A stretch of DNA of 64,000 bases from Micrococcaceae bacterium Sec5.8 (lineage in GTDB: Bacteria > Actinomycetota > Actinomycetes > Actinomycetales > Micrococcaceae), in assembly GCA_039636775.1 (NCBI GenBank), contig CP143429.1:3410001-3474000 (forward strand). The letters run 5' to 3'. Positions within the stretch are counted from its first letter, which is position 1. The number at the start of each line of letters is the position of its first letter. Made by a program: the position numbers and the translations under genes. Below are positions 45,715 through 54,042 of the stretch, one piece after another. The notes beneath the pieces were generated by a model. That model was not told the origin of the DNA. It worked only from the letters and a program-made list of their open reading frames with translations, and did not search any database.

Positions 45715-46017
45715 TCAGGAGGCCAAGCGCTGACGCGCGTTCCCACTTGAGCGGGCCGGGTCGACTCCGCGTTCCGGAAGGCTGACCTCGGCCCACACCT
45801 CGTCGAGGGAGAGGCCGAGGACGTCAGCGATTGCCGCGATCGTCGAAAAGGCAGGAGTCGCTACCCGACCGGACTCGATTTTCCGGAGGGTCTCGGGCGA
45901 GACACCCGCATCCAGCGCCGTGTGGAGCATGGAACGTTCCCCCCGGGCCAGACGCACGAGGGCACCCAGGCGTTGTCCGCGTTCGACGTCTGCGGGCGTG
46001 AGCGGCAATCTGACCAT
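45715..46017 (-). CDS. XRE family regulator
   Basis: A 100-residue single-domain repressor. Residues 12-75 hold the lambda-repressor-like fold with TALDAGVSPETLRKIESGRV as the helix-turn-helix, and a short C-terminal tail follows. It is divergent from a methionine aminopeptidase gene across two nested dyads. Antitoxin function is possible for a protein of this size, but the neighbour is a housekeeping-type enzyme, so it is more probably its repressor. Confidence 0.87.
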   Translation of the reverse strand: MVRLPLTPADVERGQRLGALVRLARGERSMLHTALDAGVSPETLRKIESGRVATPAFSTIAAIADVLGLSLDEVWAEVSLPERGVDPARSSGNARQRLAS

Positions 46018-46028
46018 GCCAACGATTC

Positions 46029-46056
46029 TAGTACCGGGATACTATTACCGGGATAG
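46029..46056. promoter_or_regulatory. Double operator between XRE and methionine aminopeptidase genes
   Basis: TAGTA-CCGGGA-TACTA (46029-46044) and CTAT-TACCGGG-ATAG (46042-46056) are two overlapping perfect dyads. Each contains TACCGGGATA, repeated directly with a 14-base step. They lie 12 bases from the XRE start and about 30 bases before the aminopeptidase start, so a bound repressor would block both promoters. Confidence 0.7.
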
Positions 46057-46085
46057 TTATTGGTTATGCGCAAGGAAGGTGCCAC

Positions 46086-46868
46086 ATGATCGAAATCTTG
46101 AACCAGGCCGAAATGTCACGAGCCCGCGAGGCCGGGGCGCTGGTGGCCGGGATCTTGCAGACGGTGAAAAGCCGCTGCACGGTCGGCACCAACCTGCTGG
46201 AGATCGACCGGTGGACCAAGGCCATGATCGCCGAGGCCGGAGCGCTGTCCTGCTACATCGACTACGCACCTTCCTTCGGACGCGGACCGTTCGGCCACTA
46301 CATCTGCACGGCCGTCAACGACGCGGTGCTCCACGGGCTGCCCTACGACTACGCGCTGGCCGACGGCGACCTGCTGACACTCGACCTGGCCGTCATCAAA
46401 AGCGGAATCGCGGCCGACTCCGCCATCAGCTTTCTGGTGGGCGACTCGAGACCCCCGGAGAGCGTCGCCATGATTGATACGACGGAGCGGGCATTGAGCG
46501 CGGGCATAGCCGCCGCTGCTCCGGGGGCGCGGATCGGCGACATCTCACATGCCATTGGCTCGGTCCTCAGCGAAGCGGGATATCCGGTCAACACCGAGTT
46601 TGGCGGTCATGGCATCGGATCAACAATGCATCAGGACCCGCACATCGCAAACACCGGGCGGCCGGGCCGCGGATACACACTGCGCCCCGGATTGCTGCTC
46701 GCGCTGGAGCCGTGGGTGATGGCCGACACCGCCAAACTCATCACCGACGCCGACGGGTGGACGCTGCGAAGCGCCACCGGCTGCCGGACGGCACACAGCG
46801 AACACACCATTGCCATCACGGACGACGGCGCCGAAATTCTCACTTTGCCGGAGCGGGTGCAACCGTGA
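46086..46868 (+). CDS. map: Type I methionine aminopeptidase, regulated copy
   Basis: A 260-residue metalloprotease that removes the N-terminal Met from nascent proteins. The five metal ligands are readable: Asp in LTLDLAV, Asp in AADSAIS, His in FGGHGIGSTMH, Glu in LALEPWV and Glu in AHSEHTI. AAGGAAGG lies six bases before the ATG. Actinobacteria normally carry a housekeeping copy next to adk or rpl genes; this one stands beside its own XRE repressor, so it is probably an accessory or resistance-type enzyme. Gene symbol follows family name only. Confidence 0.9.
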   Translation: MIEILNQAEMSRAREAGALVAGILQTVKSRCTVGTNLLEIDRWTKAMIAEAGALSCYIDYAPSFGRGPFGHYICTAVNDAVLHGLPYDYALADGDLLTLDLAVIKSGIAADSAISFLVGDSRPPESVAMIDTTERALSAGIAAAAPGARIGDISHAIGSVLSEAGYPVNTEFGGHGIGSTMHQDPHIANTGRPGRGYTLRPGLLLALEPWVMADTAKLITDADGWTLRSATGCRTAHSEHTIAITDDGAEILTLPERVQP

Positions 46869-46920
46869 CGCCAGCCGAGCGGCCCTCCCTGGGCGGCTCC
46901 CGCGGGGCAACCACGCAGCA

Positions 46921-47700
46921 TTAAAGCGTCGCGGCTTCTTCCTGCGCCAGCCGGATCAGCCGGAGTTCGTCTTCCACGGCGCGTGCCGGCCAGTAATCCT
47001 TTGCCATCTCGTCTGCGCGAACCCTGTCCGCTGCGGGAAAGAGCTTGCCGAACAGCCCGGCCGCCTGAAGCAGCGCTATCAGCGCGGCGGTCCTGTCATC
47101 GAGCTCCCGGGAAGCGGAGTCGGCGTTCCCGGGTTTCGCGGCGTCAGGGCCTTGATCCAACTCCGGCTTCCCGGCGTCGACGGCTTTGGACTCGGCCTCC
47201 GCAGGCTCAGGTGGTGCGGGGTCAGTCCTGGCGGCTTCGGGCGGTGCGCCGCTGAGCGCCGCTCTGAGCTTCTCCAGGAGCGCAGCTTCCGGGCCGTGGT
47301 CCTTCTCCGGATACCGGGTGGACCTGAACAGGCCGAGGCGCTTCTCGCCGATGCGTTCCACGATGCCCTGGGACGCCATCCCCTCATAGACGCGCTGCAC
47401 TGCGGCCCGGCCCTCCAGCATGGAAACCCAGCGTTTGGGAGTGTGCGGCCGGGATTTGCCTCGGATGAGCTCCAATTCGTGCTGGAGATCCGTCGCCGGG
47501 GCTGCGCCGGTTGCCCGGACGTGCTTTCCCTGCAGTTCGATGGCACCGATCAGGTCCAGCTCCGCCAATATGGCTCCGGCCAGCGTGGTTCTGAGTGCAA
47601 ACAGCGGCACTTCCGGTTTGCCGTCTTTGTCGTTTGTTGCGAGAAGGAGCAAAGCCTGGGGAAGGCTCAGCTCCGCGGTCGTCGGCGTGTCAGCGTCCAT
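46921..47700 (-). CDS. GPP34 (GOLPH3/VPS74-like) family protein
   Basis: A 259-residue helical protein. LSLPQALLLLATNDKDGKP and LAGAILAELDLIGAIEL are the N-terminal GPP34 blocks, and DDRTAALIALLQAAGLFGKL the C-terminal one. A Pro/Ala/Glu-rich insertion at about 150-195 (PPEAARTDPAPPEPAEAE) separates the two halves. In eukaryotes the family binds phosphatidylinositol-4-phosphate and sorts glycosyltransferases; the bacterial role is unknown. No operon partner on this strand within 100 bases. Confidence 0.87.
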   Translation of the reverse strand: MDADTPTTAELSLPQALLLLATNDKDGKPEVPLFALRTTLAGAILAELDLIGAIELQGKHVRATGAAPATDLQHELELIRGKSRPHTPKRWVSMLEGRAAVQRVYEGMASQGIVERIGEKRLGLFRSTRYPEKDHGPEAALLEKLRAALSGAPPEAARTDPAPPEPAEAESKAVDAGKPELDQGPDAAKPGNADSASRELDDRTAALIALLQAAGLFGKLFPAADRVRADEMAKDYWPARAVEDELRLIRLAQEEAATL

Positions 47701-47808
47701 AAGATGATCGTGGCGCAGTTACGCCGTCACCACCACGGGATTAAGACCCGTCCGCGCCGCCTGGCGAATCCGAGGAATGCTCAGCGCCTGGGTGCCAGTG
47801 CCGGTTCA

Positions 47809-49812
47809 CTAAGTCGCCCAGTCGGCATCGTCGTAGGGGCGGCCGCGGAAGTGGGCGCGGAGGTACTCCCCCACCACGGCTGCGCCCAGGTCCCCGGTCT
47901 CGGGCGCCGCCACCCGGCCGTCGATGCGGCGGGCCATCCTCTGGATGAACCGTTCCAGGCCCGGGTCTTCGCCCAGCCGGAAGAACGTGGCCTGCGTCCC
48001 GGACCGCCAGAGGCGGTCCAGTTCGGCGACTGTGACCCGGATAGTCTCCGGATCCGGCGGATACGAGAACCATGACTCGCCGTCGGCCAGCAGGTGGGCG
48101 GTGGGTTCGCCGTCGGTCACCACCAGCAGGACGGGTTGCATGGACGGGTGCTGGCGGAAGAACCGGCCGGCCAGCAGCAACCCATGGTGCAGGTTGGTGC
48201 CCTGCTCCCGCAGCGTGGGAAGGGCCGTGAGCTCGCCGATGTCCATGGACTGCGCGTACCGGCCGAACGTGATCAGCTGCAGCCGGTCGCCGCGGAACCG
48301 GGTGGAGACGAGGTGGTGGACGGCAAGGGCCGTGCGTTTCATGGGCACCCAGCGTCCCTCGGCGGCCATCGAGAAGGACACGTCCACGAGCAGGGCAACG
48401 GCGGCCTGCGTGCGTGCCTCCGTCTCGGTCACCTCAATGTCATCCATGGCCAGGCGCAGCCCCTGGCGCGGATCACCGCCGTCGGCAATGGTCCGGCGGA
48501 TGGCGTTGGTGATGGTCCGGGTGACGTCCCATGGTTCGGCGTCGCCGAACGCCCACGGGCGGCTGGAGCCGGTCTGCTCCCCGGCCGCCCCGGCAACCCT
48601 GGTGTCCCGGCGCCCCTGCCGGCCGGAGAGCTGTTTGGCGGTGTCGCGCAGCAGCGACCTGCCGAGCCGGCGCATGGCCTGCGGTGAGAGCCGGAGGTCG
48701 CCGTCGGCCCCGCGCCGGAGGTAACCGCCGTCCTGCATGGCCTGCTCAATCTCCGCGAGGGTACGGGCGGACACGGCAGCATCCTGTCCCAGCTGGCGGG
48801 CGAGGGCGTCCAGGTCCAGATCGTCCAGACGAGAGCCGTTGTAGGACTGGGAGAGCTGCTCGGCAAGTCCGTCCAGTTCGGCGAGGTCCTGGATCACGCC
48901 GGTCCCGTCACCGAGCCCGAGCCCCTCCTCCCCCTCGAAGTGCTCGGAGCCGTTCCAGTCCTCGCCGGGGCGCAGGGCGCGGAGGTTGGCGTCCATTTGA
49001 CCGAGCTGGGCCATGAGTTCGGGTGAGCCGAAGGCCTGGGCGGAGAGCTGCATCAGCTCCTCGCGCTGCCCGGGGGTCATGGACTGCAGGAGCCGCTGGG
49101 CGGCGGCCGCGCGCTGGGCGAGCGCGTCCACCAGCTCCTCCACGGATTGCGGGTTCTCCGGAAAGAACTGGCCGTGCTTGGCCATGAACTCCCGGAAGCC
49201 CGCGTCGGTGTCCTCGCCGCGCCGGTGTTTGTCGAGGAGCTCGTTGAGGTCCCCCAGCATCCCGGCCACGGCCGCGCGGTCCTCCTCCGTGGCACCCTCG
49301 AGTGCTTCCTTCATGCCGGCGAACCGCTGGTCCAGGACTTCCCGGCCCAGCAGGTCCTTGATCCGCTCGTAGGCCTCCCGGGCCGTGCTCGACCGCCAGT
49401 CGTAAGAGGCCAATTCGTTGACCGCCGCCGCCGTGGACGAGGGCAGGTTCTGCAGTTGCATCTCCCGGATCGCGCGGTCGGTGTCCTCTATCCGGAGGTC
49501 GCGAGCCAGCTGTTTGCGCTCCTCCAGCACCGCCGTGTCCAGCAGCTTCCGGACCTCGTTGAGGGTGCCGTCCAGCCGGTGGCGGCTCAGCAGTTCGCTG
49601 CGGCGCTGCTGGACGCGGCCGGCGAGGTCATCCAGGCCCTCCCGGTTGCGGCTGCCGCGCCGCAGGAACTCCTGCAGGGCGTGCCGGGGCGAGTAGCCGG
49701 CCATGACGTCCTCTGCGACGGCGTCCAGCGCCTCCGCCAGGTCCACCGGCGGGGCGAGCGGATCCGGTCCGCCCGTGTACCGGCCATACCGGGACCGGTT
49801 ATGAACGCCCAT
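47809..49812 (-). CDS. VWA domain protein partnered with a MoxR-type ATPase
   Basis: A 667-residue protein. The first 440 residues are helical and charged, with repeats of Arg/Glu/Leu (EERKQLARDLRIEDTDRAIR). The C-terminal von Willebrand A domain covers about 465-655, and its metal site has ALLVDVSFSMAAEG (D-x-S-x-S) and VVTDGEPTAH. The AAA+ protein gene ends 26 bases upstream, so the two are one operon. Such pairs act as metal- or substrate-insertion chaperones; magnesium-chelatase-like and MoxR-VWA systems are the models. The client here is unknown. Confidence 0.88.
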   Translation of the reverse strand: MGVHNRSRYGRYTGGPDPLAPPVDLAEALDAVAEDVMAGYSPRHALQEFLRRGSRNREGLDDLAGRVQQRRSELLSRHRLDGTLNEVRKLLDTAVLEERKQLARDLRIEDTDRAIREMQLQNLPSSTAAAVNELASYDWRSSTAREAYERIKDLLGREVLDQRFAGMKEALEGATEEDRAAVAGMLGDLNELLDKHRRGEDTDAGFREFMAKHGQFFPENPQSVEELVDALAQRAAAAQRLLQSMTPGQREELMQLSAQAFGSPELMAQLGQMDANLRALRPGEDWNGSEHFEGEEGLGLGDGTGVIQDLAELDGLAEQLSQSYNGSRLDDLDLDALARQLGQDAAVSARTLAEIEQAMQDGGYLRRGADGDLRLSPQAMRRLGRSLLRDTAKQLSGRQGRRDTRVAGAAGEQTGSSRPWAFGDAEPWDVTRTITNAIRRTIADGGDPRQGLRLAMDDIEVTETEARTQAAVALLVDVSFSMAAEGRWVPMKRTALAVHHLVSTRFRGDRLQLITFGRYAQSMDIGELTALPTLREQGTNLHHGLLLAGRFFRQHPSMQPVLLVVTDGEPTAHLLADGESWFSYPPDPETIRVTVAELDRLWRSGTQATFFRLGEDPGLERFIQRMARRIDGRVAAPETGDLGAAVVGEYLRAHFRGRPYDDADWAT

Positions 49813-49838
49813 CGGGTTCTCCTTAGCCGTAGTGCCGC

Positions 49839-51227
49839 TTACCCGTAGACCGTGGCCTCGTCGTCGGATTCCTTGGAGATCCGGCGGGCGAGGTAGAGAC
49901 CTTCCAGTGCCAGTTCGACGGCGGCGGCGCGCTGCCCGTCGTTGGTGGCGCCCAGGCGCTCACCGATGTCCTCGTACAGACGGGATCCGTTGAGCGACGG
50001 GAGGTTGGCGAGGAACTCCCGCGCGGTGACCAGTTCCCCGGTGGTGACCGTGGAATGACCGTCGAGCGCGGCGACGAGGTCGCCCATATCGATGCCGTGA
50101 AAGTGCGCGCGGACGGCTTCTGCGGTGGCCATGCGCAGCAGGTGGTCCAGGATCTCCTGTTCCCGCCCTTCTTCCCCCGACTCGAATTCGATCTTCCCGG
50201 CGAGGACTTCCACGGCGGCGGCCAGGTCGATGATCCGGGCGACGGCCTCGTCCTCACCGCGCACACTGGCCCGGCGCAGGGCCGCGGCGGCCACCGTTTC
50301 GGCGCCCGCGATGGCGAACCGAGCGGACACCCCGGAGGTCTGGTTAATCGCCGCGGACTGCCGCAGCGCCCGGGTGTAGCGGGCCAGGATCTCGAGGATG
50401 ACGGGCGGGACGCCGGCCACCAGCTGTCCCTCCTGGCGGATGACGGCCACCTCGTCGTCGAGCTCGATCGGGTAGTGGGTGCGGATCTCGGCGCCAAAGC
50501 GGTCCCGCAGCGGCGTGATGATCCTGCCGCGGTTGGTGTAATCCTCCGGGTTCGCGGACGCGACCACCAGGACGTCCAGCGGCAGCCGCAGCACGTAGCC
50601 GCGGATCTGGATGTCGCGCTCTTCCATGACATTGAGCATGGAGACCTGGATCCGCTCGGCGAGGTCCGGCAGTTCGTTGATGGCGATGATGCCGCGGTTG
50701 GAGCGCGGAACCAGGCCGTAGTGGATGGTTTCCGGGTCGCCCAGGCGGCGGCCCTCGGCTACCCGCATCGGGTCGACGTCGCCGATCAGGTCCGCGACGG
50801 AGGTGTCCGGCGTCGCGAGTTTCTCGACGTACCGTTCCGAGCGGTGGCGCCACGCCACCCGTAGGCGGTCCCCCTCGGTGAGGGCACGGGCCCTGGAGTG
50901 CTCAGTGAGGGGTTCATACGGGTGTTCGTTCAGTTCCGAGTCCTCGATCACCGGCGACCACTCGTCCAGCAGCCCGGCGAGGGTGCGCAGCAGCCGGGTC
51001 TTGCCCTGCCCCCGTTCGCCGAGCAGGACGACGTCGTGCCCGGCGAGCAGTGCCCGCTCGAGCTGGGGCAGGACGGTGCGGCGGAAACCGAACATGCCGG
51101 GCCAGGGATCCCGGCCGGCGGCAAGCGCCGCGAGCAGGTTGTCGCGGATTTCGCGGCGCAGGTCCTTCTGGACGTGGCCGGAGGCACGCAGTTCACCAAC
51201 TGTGAAGATATCGGGGCGGTCATTCAC
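49839..51227 (-). CDS. MoxR/ChlI-type AAA+ ATPase
   Basis: A 462-residue ATPase. Walker A is GERGQGKTRLLRTL, Walker B is GIIAINELPDL (hydrophobic residues then N-E, where most have D-E), and sensor-1 is VVASANPEDYTNRG. The insert RDIQIRGYVLRLPLDVLVVA is typical of the chelatase clade. The GTG at 51227 (VNDRPDIFTVGEL) has AAGAGG directly upstream; the longer frame to 51383 has no support. It is the first gene of the AAA-VWA operon, and an inverted repeat 26 bases upstream of the start may be its operator. Confidence 0.9.
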   Translation of the reverse strand: MNDRPDIFTVGELRASGHVQKDLRREIRDNLLAALAAGRDPWPGMFGFRRTVLPQLERALLAGHDVVLLGERGQGKTRLLRTLAGLLDEWSPVIEDSELNEHPYEPLTEHSRARALTEGDRLRVAWRHRSERYVEKLATPDTSVADLIGDVDPMRVAEGRRLGDPETIHYGLVPRSNRGIIAINELPDLAERIQVSMLNVMEERDIQIRGYVLRLPLDVLVVASANPEDYTNRGRIITPLRDRFGAEIRTHYPIELDDEVAVIRQEGQLVAGVPPVILEILARYTRALRQSAAINQTSGVSARFAIAGAETVAAAALRRASVRGEDEAVARIIDLAAAVEVLAGKIEFESGEEGREQEILDHLLRMATAEAVRAHFHGIDMGDLVAALDGHSTVTTGELVTAREFLANLPSLNGSRLYEDIGERLGATNDGQRAAAVELALEGLYLARRISKESDDEATVYG

Positions 51228-51603
51228 CCTCTTACCGTAGACCTCTACCCGGCCGGGAATCGAGGAATTTCTAGAGATTCCCGGGCATTGGGTCGCAGTC
51301 AGGGAGCCGCCCGGGGTCCCTGGCCGAGCCTGTGAAGGCACGGGGAGGCACCGACGACGGGCGGGTTGCGGGCGTCCTGACATGGAGCAGACGGTGAGTT
51401 GTGACCAGTGGTGTCCGGCCGGGAACTGACCCTCCTGGCCGAGGGCAGCGTGGAACTGCTCGCGAGGGTATTGCCGGTTGACCGCACCGGCCTGCGCTAC
51501 CCGTGGCCGCTGGTGTTAGCGCCGGTCTCCTGGCCGGACGCAGGGAGCTGCCGGGGCTGACAGACCAGCCCGAGGCACCCGGACTGCAAACTAAGCTTGG
51601 TGG
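51228..51603. other. Divergent region between the AAA-VWA operon and cardiolipin synthase
   Basis: About 376 bases with the inverted repeat at 51253-51284 and a 49-codon plus-strand frame from GTG 51411 to TGA 51560 (VSGRELTLLAEGSVELLARV) that has coding-like composition but no ribosome site and ends in nonsense. I leave that frame as a possible remnant. No RNA gene seen. Confidence 0.5.
51253..51284. promoter_or_regulatory. CCGGGAATC inverted repeat upstream of the AAA-VWA operon
   Basis: CCGGGAATC (51253-51261) and GATTCCCGG (51276-51284) are perfect complements across a 14-base AT-rich spacer with GAATTTCTAGA. The position just before the AAA start fits an operator, or a hairpin in the leader. 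Confidence 0.5.
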
Positions 51604-52860
51604 ATGGTTGACTTACTCCCGGAGCCCGTTGCGGCCATCGCCCGAAAGACCGTGGGCCGTTCACTACTGACTCTTGCGGCGGTTCAGGGAGCGGTGATCG
51701 CAGGGCTCGTCCTTCTGGACGTGGTCAAGAAACGGCGCCGGACCAAGCGCAAGGGGTTCCCCCGCCCCGGCACTTTTGACAGTACGGTCTCGGACACTCC
51801 TGTCACGACGTACACCTACGGGGCTGATCTCTACCGTGACATGATCCAGGCGATTGACGAGGCGAAAGACCGGATCTTCATTGAAACGTTCATCTGGAAG
51901 GATGACGACACCGGACGCCGGTTCAAGGACGCGCTTAATGAAGCCGCCGGCCGCGGCGTCGAGGTCTCCATCATGTATGACGGGTTTGCCAACCTGGTGG
52001 TGCCATCCTCCTTCTTCCGGTTCCACCAGGACATACGCGTCTACCGATTCCCGGTGGTCCGCCCGTCAATGCTCTTCCAAACCCTTCGCGGCACAGGGCT
52101 GGACCACCGCAAGCTCCTGGTGGTCGATGACCACATCGGTTTCGTGGGCGGCTACAACATCGGCTCCCTGTACGCCACGGAATGGCGGGACACCCACCTC
52201 CGGCTCGTAGGTCCATCGGTGTGGGATCTCCGCCAGGCGTTCGTGAACGTCTGGAACGACCACGCTGCGGGCTCCCCGGCCGAGATTCCGCACACGACCC
52301 CGGCCGTGTGGGAGCCGCGGATCCGTGCCGTGAACAACATTCCGGCGGATCTCGTCTACCCGATCCGCGGCATCTATTTGGACGCCATCAACCGGGCCCG
52401 GGACCACATCTTTGTCACCATGGCGTACTTCATTCCGGACCAACAGATCCTCAAAGCGCTGCTTGCCGCGAGCAGCCGGGGTGTGGACGTCCGGCTGATC
52501 CTCCCCGAAGATTCAAACCACATCCTGTCGGACTGGCTCTCGCACGGGTTTTACCGGTCCCTGCTGGAGGCGGGAGTGACAGTCCTGCTCTACCGGAACG
52601 CGATGATCCACGCCAAGACGGCGACTATCGACGGCAGCTGGTCCACCGTGGGCAGCGCCAATATCGACAGGCTGAGTCTGACCGGCAACTATGAAATCAA
52701 TCTCGAAATCCATGACGACAATTTCGCCTCGGACATGCAGAAGATTTTCGCGGTGGACAGCGGGAACTGCAGGGTACTGACGCTGGAGGAATGGCGGGAC
52801 CGGCATTCGCTTGCCAGGTTCAGCGAGGCAGTACTGGTCCCGCTCCGGCCGTTGCTCTGA
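51604..52860 (+). CDS. Cardiolipin synthase/phospholipase D family
   Basis: A 418-residue membrane-associated enzyme. An N-terminal hydrophobic helix (about 20-38) precedes two phospholipase D domains with intact HKD motifs, HRKLLVVDDHIGFVGGYN and HAKTATIDGSWSTVGSAN. It probably joins two phosphatidylglycerols, or a phosphatidylglycerol and CDP-diacylglycerol, to form cardiolipin. Actinobacteria usually have a eukaryote-type synthase, so this PLD-type copy may be conditional. The ATG follows TTGGTGG closely. A PAP2 phosphatase gene follows on the same strand. Confidence 0.9.
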   Translation: MVDLLPEPVAAIARKTVGRSLLTLAAVQGAVIAGLVLLDVVKKRRRTKRKGFPRPGTFDSTVSDTPVTTYTYGADLYRDMIQAIDEAKDRIFIETFIWKDDDTGRRFKDALNEAAGRGVEVSIMYDGFANLVVPSSFFRFHQDIRVYRFPVVRPSMLFQTLRGTGLDHRKLLVVDDHIGFVGGYNIGSLYATEWRDTHLRLVGPSVWDLRQAFVNVWNDHAAGSPAEIPHTTPAVWEPRIRAVNNIPADLVYPIRGIYLDAINRARDHIFVTMAYFIPDQQILKALLAASSRGVDVRLILPEDSNHILSDWLSHGFYRSLLEAGVTVLLYRNAMIHAKTATIDGSWSTVGSANIDRLSLTGNYEINLEIHDDNFASDMQKIFAVDSGNCRVLTLEEWRDRHSLARFSEAVLVPLRPLL

Positions 52861-52928
52861 GTCCGGTCCTGCCAGTATCACCTCGCCGTCGATTTGGCGG
52901 GAAGGGGCCCGACTGCACGGCCAGATGC

Positions 52929-52940
52929 TAAGCTTACTTA
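52929..52940. promoter_or_regulatory. TAAG-N4-CTTA box upstream of the PAP2 gene
   Basis: TAAGCTTACTTA matches the outer arms of the boxes at 23414-23595 and is followed by an AT-rich stretch (TTATTATTTGTATC) that could carry a -10 element. It ends 33 bases before the PAP2 start. A single copy is present here. Confidence 0.35.
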
Positions 52941-52973
52941 TTATTTGTATCTGTCTTGAGAAGGGCGCCGAGC

Positions 52974-53846
52974 GTGACGCTGGAAAATAGGCAACCGTCC
53001 GAGGCCGGCGTGCAAGGCGAAGTCCGACAGGACCGCTTCATCGGCGGAAATGACTTGACGCGCTGGCGCACCCGGCTCGGCCGGTTCCTGGCGTTCGTCG
53101 TCGGGCATGTCAGCCGTGTTCTCGGCCCGCATGCGGCATTGATCCTGACGCTGGCGATTGGTGCGGCCCTGGCCGTTTCCCTCACCGCTGTCTTCGCGCA
53201 GGTCTACGAAGCCGTTGTCGATGCCGACGGAGTCGCCGGCCTGGACCATCCCGTCCTGGCTGCGGCCAAGACGGTCCGCTCCCCCGCGTTGGACATTATC
53301 GCCACCGGGTACACCGACGTGGGCGGGACCGTCGGCATGCCTATCCTGGCGCTGGCTGTCATGACCGTGCTGGCCCTGCGACGCCGCTCCTGGACCCCGG
53401 TCATCCTCATTGTCATTGCCGCCGCCGGCTCCTTGCTGATGACCATCGCGGGCAAGTCACTCATAGGGAGGACCCGGCCCCAGTTGACCGACGCAGTTCC
53501 GCCCTACGAGTACTCGGCGTCCTTCCCCAGCGGCCATTCGCTGAACTCGGTTGTCATTGCCGGCGTCGTCGCCTACCTGATCATTCTCCGGTTGCAGTCT
53601 GCCCGGGCCAGGGTGGTCACGGCACTGCTCGCAGGTCTCTTCGCCGCGACCATCGGCCTGAGCCGCGTGTACCTGGGTCACCACTGGCTCACCGATGTCC
53701 TGGCCGCCTGGGCCCTCGGCGCTGCATGGCTCGCACTGGTGATCACAGCGCACCGGCTCTACCTCACCACGCGTACCCACCGCGTTGAAGCACCGACGAG
53801 GCACTCCCCCGAGGGCAAGCGGGAAACCGACGTCATCGACGTGTAG
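52974..53846 (+). CDS. PAP2-type membrane phosphatase, second copy
   Basis: A 290-residue protein with six predicted membrane helices and all three PAP2 signatures: KSLIGRTRP, FPSGH and SRVYLGHHWLTDV. It probably dephosphorylates a lipid phosphate or pyrophosphate at the outer membrane face, like the copy at 27765. The GTG at 52974 has GAAGGG eight bases upstream; an upstream TTG is a weaker choice. It lies downstream of cardiolipin synthase, but a TAAG-N4-CTTA box and AT-rich region between them suggest a separate promoter. Convergent with the CsbD gene. Confidence 0.9.
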   Translation: MTLENRQPSEAGVQGEVRQDRFIGGNDLTRWRTRLGRFLAFVVGHVSRVLGPHAALILTLAIGAALAVSLTAVFAQVYEAVVDADGVAGLDHPVLAAAKTVRSPALDIIATGYTDVGGTVGMPILALAVMTVLALRRRSWTPVILIVIAAAGSLLMTIAGKSLIGRTRPQLTDAVPPYEYSASFPSGHSLNSVVIAGVVAYLIILRLQSARARVVTALLAGLFAATIGLSRVYLGHHWLTDVLAAWALGAAWLALVITAHRLYLTTRTHRVEAPTRHSPEGKRETDVIDV

Positions 53847-53865
53847 CTGAACGCCGTTGCCGGGG

Positions 53866-54042
53866 TCAGTGCTTCTTGAAAGCGTCCTTTACCTTTTCAG
53901 CAGCCTGCTTCAAATCCGCCCTAACCTGGTCGCCCCTGCCTTCGTTCTTGAGATGGTTGTCACCGGTTGCGCTCCCGGTGGCCTCTTTGGCCTTGCCGGT
54001 CAGCTTTGTAACCGCATTCTGAATCTTGTCACCCAGACCCAT
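53866..54042 (-). CDS. CsbD family stress protein
   Basis: A 58-residue hydrophilic protein with the CsbD pattern: MGLGDKIQNAVTKLTGKAKE, then EATGSATGD and repeats of Lys/Glu/Asp to KVKDAFKKH. The family is induced by general stress (sigma-B in Bacillus) and has no known catalytic role. AAGGAGG lies immediately upstream, and this start is much better than the longer frame from 54087. Confidence 0.9.
   Translation of the reverse strand: MGLGDKIQNAVTKLTGKAKEATGSATGDNHLKNEGRGDQVRADLKQAAEKVKDAFKKH

Noticed and set aside
45715..46868. Toxin-antitoxin pair
   Set aside because: The XRE protein has antitoxin size, but the partner is a normal-looking methionine aminopeptidase with all metal ligands, divergently transcribed and not in an operon.
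47809..51227. Magnesium chelatase subunits for chlorophyll or cobalt chelatase for B12
   Set aside because: No porphyrin or cobalamin genes are nearby, the large chelatase subunit is absent, and the VWA protein has a long unrelated N-terminus.
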